A stretch of DNA of 43,475 bases from CAYMAX01 sp964388595 (GTDB lineage Bacteria; Bacteroidota; Bacteroidia; Bacteroidales; UBA932). A model generated the notes under the pieces. It did not search any database. It saw only the letters and a list, made by a program, of their open reading frames with translations, and was not told where the DNA came from. Positions 22,699-32,247 of the stretch are shown piece after piece; the first letter of the stretch is position 1, and each line of letters starts with the position of its first letter. The stretch covers positions 1 to 43,475 of the forward strand of contig CAYMAX010000005.1 in assembly GCA_964388595.1 (NCBI GenBank), read 5' to 3'. The position numbers and the translations under genes were made by a program.

Positions 22699-23979
22699 TT
22701 ATTTCTGTGTTGATAAATAAATGTCTTTAATTTTGGCAGCGGCATTGTCCCACTTGAGAGAGTTTACCTCTTGCAGGCCATACTTCGAGGCCATAGAGGA
22801 TAGAGCAGGGTATGCCAACAACCCGTAAATAGCATCAGCCATGGCATCAATGTCCCAAAAATCCACTTTTATGGAATGTTTCAGAACTTCAGCCACGCCT
22901 GATTGTTTGGAGATAATGGAAGGAACACCTGATCTCATCGCTTCCAAAGGAGAGATACCGAAAGGTTCTGAGACCGAAGGCATCACATATACATCTGAAT
23001 ATGCAAACATCCTGTTAACATCTTCCCCTTTTAGAAATCCGGTAAAGTGAAATTTGGTGGCAATGCCAAGTTTGGCGGCACGTCTGATGGATGTATTTAA
23101 CATATCTCCACTTCCTGCCATTACAAAACGTACATTGGGATATCTTTTGAGAACTTTGGCAGCAGCTTCAATAAAATATTCAGGTCCCTTTTGAAATGTG
23201 ATACGCCCTAAAAAAGTGACCACCTTCTCAGGAACACCTCGCTTCATTTCGATTTGATCCTTACCTGAGAAATCTACTGCATTATGAACTGTAAATACTT
23301 TAGAGGGATTAATCCCATATTTGGTAATGACGATGTTGCGAGTGAGATTACTTACTGTAATGATTCTGTCGGCCGCATCCATACCCATCTTCTCAATATC
23401 ATAAACCTGAGTGTTGATATTCTCACCGCTCCTGTCAAATTCCGTAGCATGCACATGGATAACTAAAGGCTTCCCGCTCAAACGTTTGGCTGCGACTCCT
23501 GCAGGATATGTAAGCCAATCGTGAGCATGAATGACATCAAACTCATTTTTAAGGGCAATGGTACCCCCCACCAATGCATATCTTGCCACCTCTTCCATAA
23601 GATTGGTGCCATATTTTCCGGAAAATTTGAATTTCTGTTTGTATTGTCTGGTAAGGTAATCAACATGAGACTTCTGCTCCACAGACACCATTTCAGAAAA
23701 AACTTCAGGGTCGATATATGGAACCAGATTAGAGTCAACTTTTAGAAATTCTACTTTATTCAGAAAATCTTTAGGCGTGACCATAATATCAGAAGCTTCT
23801 ACTTCGCTTGCGTTGATGATATTGGCAAAACTTCCATCTTCGTCACCGGTAGCAGAAGGCATGACAAAAAGCACTTCCACCCCTTGATGAGACAATCCTC
23901 TTACCATCCCAAAGCAGGCAGTACCAAGACCACCTGAAATATGCGGGGGAAATTCCCATCCAAACATCAGAACTTTCAT
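22699..23979 (-). CDS. GT4-family glycosyltransferase in the glycogen cluster
   Basis: A 426-residue GT-B fold glycosyltransferase. The N-terminal Rossmann domain starts MKVLMFGWEFPPHISGGLG, a glycogen-synthase-like acceptor loop; the C-terminal GT4 domain has VTFLGRITFQKGPEYFIEAAAKV and the E-x7-E donor motif in EPFGISPLEAM. The NDP-sugar and acceptor are not certain; position between debranching enzyme and GH57 makes an alpha-glucan product likely (a second glycogen synthase or maltosyl donor synthesis). Start overlaps the debranching gene stop (ATGA, 23976-23979). Confidence 0.88.
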   Translation of the reverse strand: MKVLMFGWEFPPHISGGLGTACFGMVRGLSHQGVEVLFVMPSATGDEDGSFANIINASEVEASDIMVTPKDFLNKVEFLKVDSNLVPYIDPEVFSEMVSVEQKSHVDYLTRQYKQKFKFSGKYGTNLMEEVARYALVGGTIALKNEFDVIHAHDWLTYPAGVAAKRLSGKPLVIHVHATEFDRSGENINTQVYDIEKMGMDAADRIITVSNLTRNIVITKYGINPSKVFTVHNAVDFSGKDQIEMKRGVPEKVVTFLGRITFQKGPEYFIEAAAKVLKRYPNVRFVMAGSGDMLNTSIRRAAKLGIATKFHFTGFLKGEDVNRMFAYSDVYVMPSVSEPFGISPLEAMRSGVPSIISKQSGVAEVLKHSIKVDFWDIDAMADAIYGLLAYPALSSMASKYGLQEVNSLKWDNAAAKIKDIYLSTQK

Positions 23980-25916
23980 AGTTCCTCCTTTTTGATATGT
24001 GCAATAAGATATTTGGCGCGCAAAATACCTGCCACAGCCACAGAGCTTGATATCGCCCCGTGAGGATTGTGTGGAGGGTTGCCGTCGTATAATTCACAGA
24101 TAGATCCTATTCCGTGTACATTCATATCTTCTTCAAAAGCATTTACCAACTCTTCAGCGCTCCTCTCAAATACTTCCCCATAAAGTTTAATATTGGCTTC
24201 GATGTAGAAAGGAAGCAACCATACTCTCGTGGAGCCTTGATGATAGGCAAGATCTCTTTGATGTTGGTTACCATCATATACTCCCTTGTAAAGAGGGTTT
24301 TTGGGAGATAACGTCCTGATACCGCGGGTAGTGAGAAGTTCTTTCTTAACAGCATTAATAATATTGGCCTTTACCTCCTCTGAGAGGGGAGAATATTCGA
24401 AAGCGGTCGTAAATATCTGATTGGGTCTCGTAAACTTGTTTTGTCCCTTTTCATCGATATAATCAGCCAGATGGCCTCTCTCTTCTACCCAAAACATCGG
24501 ATAGAAATTCTGTTCTATCTTCTCTTTAATCTTTTTCCATACAGAGACAGCCCGTCTGTCTTTACCATAGGCCGATTCCATATTGACAAGATAAGCGATA
24601 GCATTGTACCACAGTGAATTAGTCTCGACCTGATATCCACCCCTTTCGGTTATGGGCTCACCTTCATCGTTGTAGGCATTCATCCAAGTCATAGCTACTC
24701 CACCCATCTTAGCCCACAACAGACCATTATCATGGAGGCTCACTCCCATACGATGTCCGCTGACAAAAGAAGTGATTATCTCTTTAAGCAGCTTGCGATA
24801 TTTCAGATAAGCTGCCTGACTGTCTTTGGTGTAAAGGGCATATTGCTGCACAGCCCAGAAAAACCACAGAGCTGCATCCACCTGACGAGAGCCTTCAGTT
24901 ATCTGATGTTTGTATATCTTGTAAGTACTGTTGATTATCTCATCGAAGAGGGCAAGGTCTCCGTCATTGAAAAGGGTAAGACCTGGAAGGGCGATCAGCG
25001 TCTCTCTCAAACCTTTTCCGAGCCATGTATATCCGGTCAGCACCTCTTTCAAGTCATTGTGACTTATGATAAACTGCTTGGCAGTAAGTCTGAGACAATC
25101 AAGATAACTGTCTCTCGAGAGGCGCAGCTTCTCTTCATCATCAAAAGATTTGACCAAACCCTTGGTGGCAATGGAATGGGTGGAGACGGATAACACCACA
25201 GATTGTCCCTTTTTGATGGGAAGTTCAAAATAACCGGGGTTGAAAAGATCTTCCTTGTAGTCAAATCCCCTTCTCTGTTCCTCTTTGTAAACTACATTGT
25301 AGTACCAATTGGGAATGGGGACAAATTCCGATTTACGGTTGAGCTGCAAAAAGAGAGTGGGGAACCCATCATACATTTTGAAAGAACAACCATTATCGAC
25401 GAGGGTGTAACGAGTATCTGCTTCATTATTGGCCTGAGTAAGAGCATGAATCTCTCTGAAGGCGAGAAATGGTTTAAGACGAAGAATAGTGGGAGAATGA
25501 GCTTCCAAGAGGGTATATTTGATAAGGAGCTGCTCTTGGTTGTGAAGGAAAATCAAAGATTTGCGGAAAAGCATCCCACCTACCCTGTAGGTGATGGAAC
25601 AAGACTTCGATAGCTCGAAATCACTTATGTATTTGTGACCTCTCGGTTCATAAATAGTGTCTCCATAGCATCTGATACCGAGATTGAACTCGTGCTCATG
25701 TTGGATAAGCGTCTCATCCAACGCGGAAAGAAGGACATATCGCTTCCCTTCGAATCTATCGATGGGAAGGACGAAAAGTCCGTGATACTTACGGGTATTG
25801 CAGCCAACGATGGTAGTATTGCAATAACCTCCCGTCCTGTTAGTGGCAAGAATCTCTCTTTGAAGAGAATATTCCAAATTGACCAACTCAGACTTGTTAA
25901 ATTTTAAATATGACAT
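23976..25916 (-). CDS. Glycogen debranching enzyme (amylo-alpha-1,6-glucosidase type)
   Basis: The 646-residue protein removes alpha-1,6 branch stubs from glycogen so that phosphorylase can continue. The N-terminal GDE domain (about 1-235) begins LEYSLQREILATNRTGGYCNT-like sequence with CNTRKYHGLFV; the C-terminal (alpha/alpha)6 catalytic domain (about 270-646) contains GYTWLGKGLRETLIALPGL, the RQVDAALWFFWAV motif with Asp347, and LAYHQGSTRVWLLPFYIEA. This is the archaeal/bacterial GH133 type and lacks the eukaryotic 4-alpha-glucanotransferase domain, so transfer may be supplied by the GH57 enzyme two genes away. It overlaps glgB by 13 bases and GT4 by 4. Confidence 0.93.
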   Translation of the reverse strand: MSYLKFNKSELVNLEYSLQREILATNRTGGYCNTTIVGCNTRKYHGLFVLPIDRFEGKRYVLLSALDETLIQHEHEFNLGIRCYGDTIYEPRGHKYISDFELSKSCSITYRVGGMLFRKSLIFLHNQEQLLIKYTLLEAHSPTILRLKPFLAFREIHALTQANNEADTRYTLVDNGCSFKMYDGFPTLFLQLNRKSEFVPIPNWYYNVVYKEEQRRGFDYKEDLFNPGYFELPIKKGQSVVLSVSTHSIATKGLVKSFDDEEKLRLSRDSYLDCLRLTAKQFIISHNDLKEVLTGYTWLGKGLRETLIALPGLTLFNDGDLALFDEIINSTYKIYKHQITEGSRQVDAALWFFWAVQQYALYTKDSQAAYLKYRKLLKEIITSFVSGHRMGVSLHDNGLLWAKMGGVAMTWMNAYNDEGEPITERGGYQVETNSLWYNAIAYLVNMESAYGKDRRAVSVWKKIKEKIEQNFYPMFWVEERGHLADYIDEKGQNKFTRPNQIFTTAFEYSPLSEEVKANIINAVKKELLTTRGIRTLSPKNPLYKGVYDGNQHQRDLAYHQGSTRVWLLPFYIEANIKLYGEVFERSAEELVNAFEEDMNVHGIGSICELYDGNPPHNPHGAISSSVAVAGILRAKYLIAHIKKEEL

Positions 25917-27874
25917 AATACTATTGCCGATCTACTCGGCAGATAAAGTGAAAGCGTATCCGACCCTTTTATTCGTTGAGTGAAGTGGGTAACACTGTCA
26001 TCATTCCTTCCAAATCCGTTAAAATCTTTTGAATCGCTATCCAAGACCACTTTGTAAGACCCTGCAGGGGCTCCAAACGAGAAATCTCGGATGGAAAGTG
26101 ACGGATTGAAATTGAAGGCAAAGATAAAACTTCCACGGCCAAATATCAAAACTTTTTTCGTTTCATCTACATATAATTGGAACAGGCTATCACTCAATAT
26201 GTTACTGTCGCGAAACAATCGTATCATAGCCCTGTCAAAATCAAGTAACAATTTGTAACGCAATAGTGGATTTTCACTTAAAGACCATTGCCTTCTGGCG
26301 TAGAAAAATGACCAATTGTTACCTTGCCTCGGAAAATCTATCCACTCGGGATGGCCGAATTCATTGCCCATAAAGTTGAGATAGCCATCTCCTGCTGTTG
26401 ACAAAGTGATGAGTCTTATCATTTTATGAAGAGCTATTCCTCTGTCAATAATAGGATTTTGAGATGTAAGATTCATAGAGTAGTACATCTCCTTATCCAT
26501 AAGTCTGAAAATAATGGTTTTATCCCCTACCATTGCCTGGTCATGACATTCTGCATAACTTATGGTTCTCTCATCAGCTCTTTTATTGGTCAGTTCATAG
26601 TATATCTCTCCCATGTTCCACTCCTCGTCCTTCTTCTCTTTTATCCATTTTATCCAGTGGTCAGGCACCCCCATACTCATCCTGTAATCAAAACCTATCC
26701 CCCCTTGGGAAAGAGGAGCTGCCAGTCCCGGCATTCCGCTCATATCCTCCGCCACAGTCATAGATTTGGGATTGATTTCTTTTATGAGGATGTTGGCAAG
26801 TCCCAAGTATTGAAGAGCGTCTTCATCTTCGTTACCATCGAAATAGCAGGAATAATCGGTAAAGTCTTTTTCCAGTCCGTGATTGTAGTAAATCATACTT
26901 GTCACTCCGTCGAAGCGGAAACCATCTATATGATACTCTTCCATCCAGTATTTGAGATTGGAAAGAAGAAAATAGATTACATCGTCTTTGCCATAGTTGA
27001 AGCAACGAGAACCCCACGCCGGATGACGACCGCGTGCCCCGCTATGAAAATAGAGATATTCAGTCCCATCGAAATAACTGAGACCTTCCGTCTCATTATC
27101 CACAGAGTGAGAATGAACTATATCCATCACGACTGCGACACCTGCCTTATGTGCATCGTCCACCAAACGTTTAAATTCGTCAGGAGTGCCGAAACGGGAA
27201 CTCAAAGCATAAAAACTGGAGACCTGATAACCGAAAGAACCATAATAGGGATGTTCCTGAAGAGCCATTATTTGGATGGTATTATACCCTAAATCGACTA
27301 TTCTTGGGAGAACATTTTTCCTGAATTCGGTAAAAGAAGAAATCTTTTGTTCTTCCGAACTCATTCCGATGTGAGTCTCGTATATAAGAGGATTCAGCAC
27401 CCTGGGAGCATATTTAGTCTTCCATTGGTATTTTTTGGGAGGGAGCCACACTTGTGCAGAAAAAATCTTAGTGGTTTCATCTTGAACACAACGGGTAGCA
27501 TACGCAGGAATTCTCTCTCCGGCACCGCCATTCCACTCCATAAGCCATTTGTAGAGTGAAAGATGTGGCACTTTACCGGACGGAACTTTCAACTCCCAGT
27601 TGCCGTTCCCTATGCTGTGAAGACGAAAATCTTCATTTTTCTGCCATCTATTGTATTCGCAGAGAAGATAAATGGCTGTAGCATTGGGTGCCCATTCTCT
27701 GAATACAGTATTGCCTCCTTCACGATGGAGACCATAGAACATATAGTTGTTGACAGTACTGGTCAATGTCTTGCCATACCCTGATATCTCCTGTTTTTTG
27801 GTGATGATATTACGGTATCGTCTGTCGATGATAGATCTATACGGATCTAAATAGCGGTCTGTATCAAAAATCAT
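25904..27874 (-). CDS. glgB: 1,4-alpha-glucan branching enzyme, eukaryote-like GH13
   Basis: GlgB cuts alpha-1,4 chains and rejoins them by alpha-1,6 bonds. The 656-residue protein has an N-terminal CBM48 domain (about 35-140), the GH13 barrel (about 160-520) and a C-terminal beta domain. Catalytic residues: nucleophile Asp322 (GFRFDGVTSM), acid/base Glu376 (TVAEDMSG) and Asp445 (YAECHDQAMVGDK). Sequences such as YETHIGMSSEEQKISSF and GYQVSSFYALSSRFGTPDEF match the branching enzymes of animals and fungi more closely than E. coli GlgB. ATG 27874 overlaps the porin gene by 11 bases, suggesting coupled translation. Confidence 0.95.
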   Translation of the reverse strand: MIFDTDRYLDPYRSIIDRRYRNIITKKQEISGYGKTLTSTVNNYMFYGLHREGGNTVFREWAPNATAIYLLCEYNRWQKNEDFRLHSIGNGNWELKVPSGKVPHLSLYKWLMEWNGGAGERIPAYATRCVQDETTKIFSAQVWLPPKKYQWKTKYAPRVLNPLIYETHIGMSSEEQKISSFTEFRKNVLPRIVDLGYNTIQIMALQEHPYYGSFGYQVSSFYALSSRFGTPDEFKRLVDDAHKAGVAVVMDIVHSHSVDNETEGLSYFDGTEYLYFHSGARGRHPAWGSRCFNYGKDDVIYFLLSNLKYWMEEYHIDGFRFDGVTSMIYYNHGLEKDFTDYSCYFDGNEDEDALQYLGLANILIKEINPKSMTVAEDMSGMPGLAAPLSQGGIGFDYRMSMGVPDHWIKWIKEKKDEEWNMGEIYYELTNKRADERTISYAECHDQAMVGDKTIIFRLMDKEMYYSMNLTSQNPIIDRGIALHKMIRLITLSTAGDGYLNFMGNEFGHPEWIDFPRQGNNWSFFYARRQWSLSENPLLRYKLLLDFDRAMIRLFRDSNILSDSLFQLYVDETKKVLIFGRGSFIFAFNFNPSLSIRDFSFGAPAGSYKVVLDSDSKDFNGFGRNDDSVTHFTQRIKGSDTLSLYLPSRSAIVLCHI

Positions 27875-29162
27875 ATCTTAAAAGCAAATTAATCCTAAAA
27901 TCCCAGCCCTTGTCTCCGTTGACATTCATCCTCTTTCCGCCCAGCACTTCGGCTCCTATCACTCCGTAAGTAAGCACTTTGCGAAGATAGTTGACACAGG
28001 CATATTGACCGGTGCGATATAAATGGCTATAGCCAAGATTGCTGTTGTCGTAAGTGTGGGCGTAGGAATAAATCATATTTATTTCATTATTATGAAGCCA
28101 TCTGAATTGATATCCAAAATGAAAAGCATAGGCTGGTATCACCTTGGTACGATCAAGAACAGTGGGCGCTATGATATCAAGCCCCTGGTCGGTAAGGTCC
28201 TGGATACAATCAAGCATACCATATGCATAAATTCCATGCCAAAATAGTGTATGAGAGAAGGATTTGTTTTTATAAAATGCCCAGTTGCCACTAACCTGAG
28301 TGGAGAACGTAAACTGTTTGGGAAAGTATTCCTCAAGTCGTGTAAACTTCATATATCTGATATTGACACCTGCGTAAATATGAAACTTGTCATTGGTATA
28401 TGAGAAAGAAAGAGGGACATCTGGGAAAGACTGTGCAACATTATCGATTTGCGGCACTACAGTGGTATCTTCCAAGACTGGATATGTCACTGAAGTGCTT
28501 TGAGAAAATTCAATACCGGCAGAGAGTTTAATACCATTTTTAAATTTATAAGAATATGAAATCTGAGGTACTCTTCTCTGTGATAGGCTTATCGGTCCTT
28601 GTGGGTCGAGAGTGGGAATAGATTCTTCGTCTCTATATGTAGTCCAGGTCTGCCCCACTTTGATGCCGAGATACTCCACATAAGCATGTCTCAATCTCAT
28701 TATCTGATTGTCATTCAGAAAGTCTGTCTCAATGTAGGCATTAATCATCCCAGCTTTGGTCTTGCCTGTAAGCCTGAATGAGAGTCTTGTGAGTCCCATA
28801 TAGAGATTGAGTTTATCAGCAGAATGGGCCTGAGTGGGAGTGTTAATCTCACTCACGATAAAAGATGGGTCATCGAGATTATTGTAATCATAATATCCGA
28901 GTGCTGCCACATATCCACCAACACCGAAAACGAATCTGTCGCTCCTATCCTTAATCAAAAATCTTGGAATCGATGGGTCCTGAAAATGTTTACTTGTAGC
29001 CTCCTCAAGATAATTGGCAAACTCAACAGAAATGGAATCCTTGCCAACAACGGAAAAATGTGGTTCTGAAGATGACTCCTTTTTCTTTTTCTGTGAGAAA
29101 GAAGAAAAAGATGTCAGCACAAGAAACAATACGCACACTGATTTAAAGAGAAAAGTTTTCAT
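27864..29162 (-). CDS. Outer-membrane beta-barrel protein, DcaP-porin-like
   Basis: A 432-residue secreted protein: signal peptide MKTFLFKSVCVLFLVLTSFSSFS, a lysine/serine-rich stretch, a helical N-terminal part (about 45-75), and then alternating aromatic-rich strands (FGVGGYVAALGYYDYNN, AYVEYLGIKVGQTWTTYRD, FHFGYQFRWLHNNEINMIYSYAHTY) ending in Phe (INLLLRYDF), as outer-membrane barrels do. The pattern resembles DcaP-type porins, which are trimeric channels for small solutes. It sits between xseB (11 bases upstream) and glgB (11-base overlap), so it is co-transcribed with glycogen genes; a link to glucan or sugar uptake is only a guess. Confidence 0.75.
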   Translation of the reverse strand: MKTFLFKSVCVLFLVLTSFSSFSQKKKKESSSEPHFSVVGKDSISVEFANYLEEATSKHFQDPSIPRFLIKDRSDRFVFGVGGYVAALGYYDYNNLDDPSFIVSEINTPTQAHSADKLNLYMGLTRLSFRLTGKTKAGMINAYIETDFLNDNQIMRLRHAYVEYLGIKVGQTWTTYRDEESIPTLDPQGPISLSQRRVPQISYSYKFKNGIKLSAGIEFSQSTSVTYPVLEDTTVVPQIDNVAQSFPDVPLSFSYTNDKFHIYAGVNIRYMKFTRLEEYFPKQFTFSTQVSGNWAFYKNKSFSHTLFWHGIYAYGMLDCIQDLTDQGLDIIAPTVLDRTKVIPAYAFHFGYQFRWLHNNEINMIYSYAHTYDNSNLGYSHLYRTGQYACVNYLRKVLTYGVIGAEVLGGKRMNVNGDKGWDFRINLLLRYDF

Positions 29163-29173
29163 AGTGAGAGTAT

Positions 29174-29377
29174 CTATTTCTCAAAGTTAAGCATTTTCGT
29201 CATCTTATCTTCTTCGCAACGAAGTTTATTGCGAGTGAGTTCTATCAGAGACATAGCCTCTTTCACCTCTTTGGAAACATCATCTAATGTGTTGGTGGGA
29301 TCTTCAATCTTTTTCACAAGCACCTCGAGCCTGTCAAGAGCCTCTTTAATACTCATTTCTTTTGTTTTCGCTTCCAT
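29174..29377 (-). CDS. xseB: Exodeoxyribonuclease VII small subunit
   Basis: XseB (67 residues) pairs in several copies with XseA to form exonuclease VII, which degrades single-stranded DNA. The sequence MSIKEALDRLEVLVKKIED, followed by VSKEVKEAMSLIELTRNKL and a C-terminal MLNFEK, is the family helical-hairpin pattern. It starts one base after the xseA stop. The initiating Met may be residue 1 or 8; length is normal for the family. Confidence 0.93.
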   Translation of the reverse strand: MEAKTKEMSIKEALDRLEVLVKKIEDPTNTLDDVSKEVKEAMSLIELTRNKLRCEEDKMTKMLNFEK

Positions 29378-29378
29378 C

Positions 29379-30584
29379 TTATTGTTTATTGTTATTGACT
29401 TTCGTGACTTCGCAATCTATGGAACCATCTCCGAACAGCACTTTTATGGTCTCACCTTTTCTGACATCGTAGACTGAATTTATTTTGTGACCATCTTTAT
29501 AGGCCAAAGCATAGCCTGAAGAGAGCAAGTAACGCGGATTACCTTTGATAACTCTTTGTTCCAGAAGATTCAACCGATTGATTTCCATATCAAATCTCCT
29601 GTTCACAGCGTTTCGTATCAACGATATGCACTCCTGAAGTCTGAAGTTGTCTTGATGTATCTTGTCAGTGAGAGCAAGAGAGAGTCTCGAGCCAATGGAG
29701 GAGAGTTCTTCATCGATTTCTGCAACAATATCTACAATGTGCTCAGCAAGGGCGGTAGGAGTTTTGACACTGACGCAAGCGACCATATCGCAAATGTGGT
29801 AATCTCTATCGTGTCCCACTGCCATCATCACCGGAAGTGGAAATTGAGCTACATTCACAGCGAGGTCATAATCATCAAAACAAGACAAATCGGTGGTAGA
29901 CCCTCCTCCGCGCACGATTAGCACTGCATCAAAATCATTAGCTCTTTCTGCAATACTGTCAAGTGCACTCACTATCCCATGAGGGGCAGTGCTCCCCTGC
30001 ATAGGTGCAGAAAATAAAGTTGTAGAGAATGAAAATCCATATTCGTTGCCGTGAAGATGTTTGATAAAGTCTCCATACCCCGCTGCACTTTCTGAGGAAA
30101 TAACGGCAAATCTGTGTGGATATTTTGGGAAAGGGATAGTGGAATTCATCTCCATCATCCCTTCACGGGAGAGTTTATCGATGATTTGAAGCCTGCGCAA
30201 CTCTATCTCCCCGATGGTGAAAGAAGGATTAATATCGCTTACAATGAGGCTTATCCCATATAACTCTGAAAATTGCACCTGAACCAGAAGAAGGACATTC
30301 ATCCCTGCTGACAGAGCAGTATGTGTCGTGCTCTCAAAATATGGACGTAAGACCTTCCACGTCGATGACCAGACGATGGCCTGAGCCCTTGCGTTCATCA
30401 CTCCGGTGGATGCATCCTTATCTATCAAATCTATGTAGCAATGGCCAAGAGTTTTCTCGCTGACGGCACTTATTTCTCCTCTCACCCACAACTTGTGAGG
30501 AAAGGAAGAACCCATGCTCTCCTTTATTCTTTTCTGCAAATCAGATAGACTGATGCCACTTTTTACTTCCTCACTTTCGCTCAT
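29379..30584 (-). CDS. xseA: Exodeoxyribonuclease VII large subunit
   Basis: The 401-residue catalytic subunit of exonuclease VII. It has an N-terminal OB-fold (ISLSDLQKRIKESMGSSFP, LWVRGEISAVS) and the nuclease domain with FAVISSESAAGYGDFIKHL, VRGGGSTTDLSCFDDYDLA and VGHDRDYHICDMVA containing the conserved residues, then coiled-coil and a short C-terminal beta segment. It is at the head of the long minus-strand run that includes the glycogen genes. The closest promoter element (30589-30596) lies only four bases before the ATG, so the mRNA may have almost no leader. Confidence 0.95.
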   Translation of the reverse strand: MSESEEVKSGISLSDLQKRIKESMGSSFPHKLWVRGEISAVSEKTLGHCYIDLIDKDASTGVMNARAQAIVWSSTWKVLRPYFESTTHTALSAGMNVLLLVQVQFSELYGISLIVSDINPSFTIGEIELRRLQIIDKLSREGMMEMNSTIPFPKYPHRFAVISSESAAGYGDFIKHLHGNEYGFSFSTTLFSAPMQGSTAPHGIVSALDSIAERANDFDAVLIVRGGGSTTDLSCFDDYDLAVNVAQFPLPVMMAVGHDRDYHICDMVACVSVKTPTALAEHIVDIVAEIDEELSSIGSRLSLALTDKIHQDNFRLQECISLIRNAVNRRFDMEINRLNLLEQRVIKGNPRYLLSSGYALAYKDGHKINSVYDVRKGETIKVLFGDGSIDCEVTKVNNNKQ

Positions 30585-30588
30585 ACCA

Positions 30589-30596
30589 CAAAAATA
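30589..30596 (-). promoter_or_regulatory. -7-like element directly before xseA
   Basis: TATTTTTG on the minus strand matches TAnnTTTG, but its last base is only four bases from the xseA ATG. If real, transcription would start at or inside the start codon. The region is AT-rich, so chance is possible. Confidence 0.3.
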
Positions 30597-30636
30597 ATAT
30601 TTTTATCTTTTTATCTGACTATTACTTTCCTTTTTG

Positions 30637-30644
30637 TACTTTTG
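30637..30644 (+). promoter_or_regulatory. -7 element for engB operon
   Basis: TACTTTTG matches TAnnTTTG, 20 bases before the engB ATG at 30665. It would drive the engB-prs-nadE-der run. No -33 TTTG is seen at the right distance. Confidence 0.5.
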
Positions 30645-30664
30645 CCAGATAAAGCATCTCGGAT

Positions 30665-31279
30665 ATGAAAATAACTCAGGCCATCTTTTCAGGTAGCAGT
30701 CAATGTCTTGATGACAGGCCTAAGGCGAGGTATCCCGAGTTTGCATTTATCGGCCGTTCAAATGTCGGCAAATCTTCCCTCATCAATATGCTTTGCTCTG
30801 TCAAGAATTTAGCCCGCACCTCCCAAACTCCGGGTAAAACTCTTCTCATCAACCATTTTTTAATCAATGGAAGTTGGTATCTGGTTGATCTCCCGGGCTA
30901 TGGGTTTGCCAAAATCTCCAAGAAAAATCAGGAAAAGATACTTAAGATGATTCTGACCTACATAGGTCATTCTGAAGAGCTGACACATCTTTTCGTCCTT
31001 TTGGATGCCCGACACGATGTGCAGAAGATAGATTTGGATTTTATTTCCGCTTTGATTGACGCTGATGTTCCTTTTTCTGTTATCTTTACCAAAAGCGATA
31101 AGCTCGGTGTCAACGCCCTTAAATCACACCTTGCCCAAAACACATCGACATTGCATTCCATCCCTCATCCTCATTCAGAAGAAGATGCCTTACATGTTTT
31201 TGCTTCTTCTGCCATTTCAGGTATGGGGAGAGAACAGATTTTAGATTACATAGACTCACTCCTTAAAAAAAATAACTAA
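30665..31279 (+). CDS. engB: Ribosome biogenesis GTPase EngB/YsxC
   Basis: EngB is an essential TrmE-Era-Septin-family GTPase needed for assembly of the 50S subunit. The 204-residue protein shows G1 GRSNVGKSS, the switch I Thr region TSQTPGKT, G3 DLPGYGFAK, G4 TKSD and G5 SSAISGMG. Full length for the family. First gene of a plus-strand run with prs 4 bases later. Confidence 0.96.
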   Translation: MKITQAIFSGSSQCLDDRPKARYPEFAFIGRSNVGKSSLINMLCSVKNLARTSQTPGKTLLINHFLINGSWYLVDLPGYGFAKISKKNQEKILKMILTYIGHSEELTHLFVLLDARHDVQKIDLDFISALIDADVPFSVIFTKSDKLGVNALKSHLAQNTSTLHSIPHPHSEEDALHVFASSAISGMGREQILDYIDSLLKKNN

Positions 31280-31283
31280 TTAT

Positions 31284-32234
31284 ATGGATCATTTACACAC
31301 TATCAAAGTCTTCTCATGCAGAGGTTCCAGATACTTGGCGGAAAGAATCTGCAAGAGCCTCAAGATGGATTTGGGAAAATCAGTAGTCACTGAATTCAGT
31401 GATGGTGAATTCCAACCCGCTTTCGACGAATCAGTTCGCGGAGCGACTGTTTTTATAGTTCAATCTACATTTCCTCCCACTGAAAATCTTATAGAATTGC
31501 TGCTGATGATAGACGCAGCCAGAAGAGCTTCTGCCTACAAAGTTATCGCTGTCATTCCCTATTTCGGATGGGCACGACAAGACAGAAAAGACCGTCCCAG
31601 GGTATCCATCGGAGCCAAGCTGGTAGCCAATCTTCTTCAAGCAGCCGGCTGCGACAGAGTGATGACGGTAGATTTGCACGCTGACCAGATTCAGGGATTC
31701 TTTGATTTCCCCGTTGACCACATTTATGCCAGCTCTCTCTTCCTTCCCTACATCAGAGATCAGAAAATCGAAAATCTTTCCATCGCTGCCCCCGATATGG
31801 GTGGAGCCAAAAGGGCCAATGCTTATTCGAGAATCCTCGGTTGCCCCTTGATTATCTGCCACAAATCTCGCGAACAACCCAATGTAGTGGGTTCCATGAC
31901 AGCTATCGGCGATGTAGAAGGCAAAAACATAGTGATAGTTGATGATATGATAGATACAGCCGGCACTATTGCCAAAGCTTCAGATATGCTTCTTGAAAAA
32001 GGAGCCTTAAGTGTCCGTGCACTTGCCACTCATGCAGTATTTTCAGGGCAGGCATACGAGAAACTTTCCAAATCAAGTCTTCTCGAAGTCGTTGTATCTG
32101 ACACCATCCCTTTGAGATATGCACCCGGAACAGATATATCCAAGATAAAGGTTCTCTCCGTAGCAGATATTCTGGCTGATGTCATAAATAAAGTATATAA
32201 CTTCCAATCCATCAGTACAAGTTTCGTATTCTAA
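31284..32234 (+). CDS. prs: Ribose-phosphate pyrophosphokinase
   Basis: Prs makes PRPP from ribose 5-phosphate and ATP for nucleotide, His, Trp and NAD synthesis. The 316-residue protein has the class I features: SDGEFQPAFDESVRG, the flexible-loop motif RQDRKDRPRVSIGAKLVANL, the Mg-binding DLHADQIQGFFD and the PRPP loop IVIVDDMIDTAGTI. It is followed by nadE, whose product belongs to a PRPP-consuming route. Confidence 0.97.
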   Translation: MDHLHTIKVFSCRGSRYLAERICKSLKMDLGKSVVTEFSDGEFQPAFDESVRGATVFIVQSTFPPTENLIELLLMIDAARRASAYKVIAVIPYFGWARQDRKDRPRVSIGAKLVANLLQAAGCDRVMTVDLHADQIQGFFDFPVDHIYASSLFLPYIRDQKIENLSIAAPDMGGAKRANAYSRILGCPLIICHKSREQPNVVGSMTAIGDVEGKNIVIVDDMIDTAGTIAKASDMLLEKGALSVRALATHAVFSGQAYEKLSKSSLLEVVVSDTIPLRYAPGTDISKIKVLSVADILADVINKVYNFQSISTSFVF

Positions 32235-32247
32235 TCATTTAGTAATT

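Noticed and set aside
26426..27292. 288-codon open frame on the plus strand
   Set aside because: It is antisense to the catalytic part of glgB, with no recognisable domain or promoter; a coding shadow.
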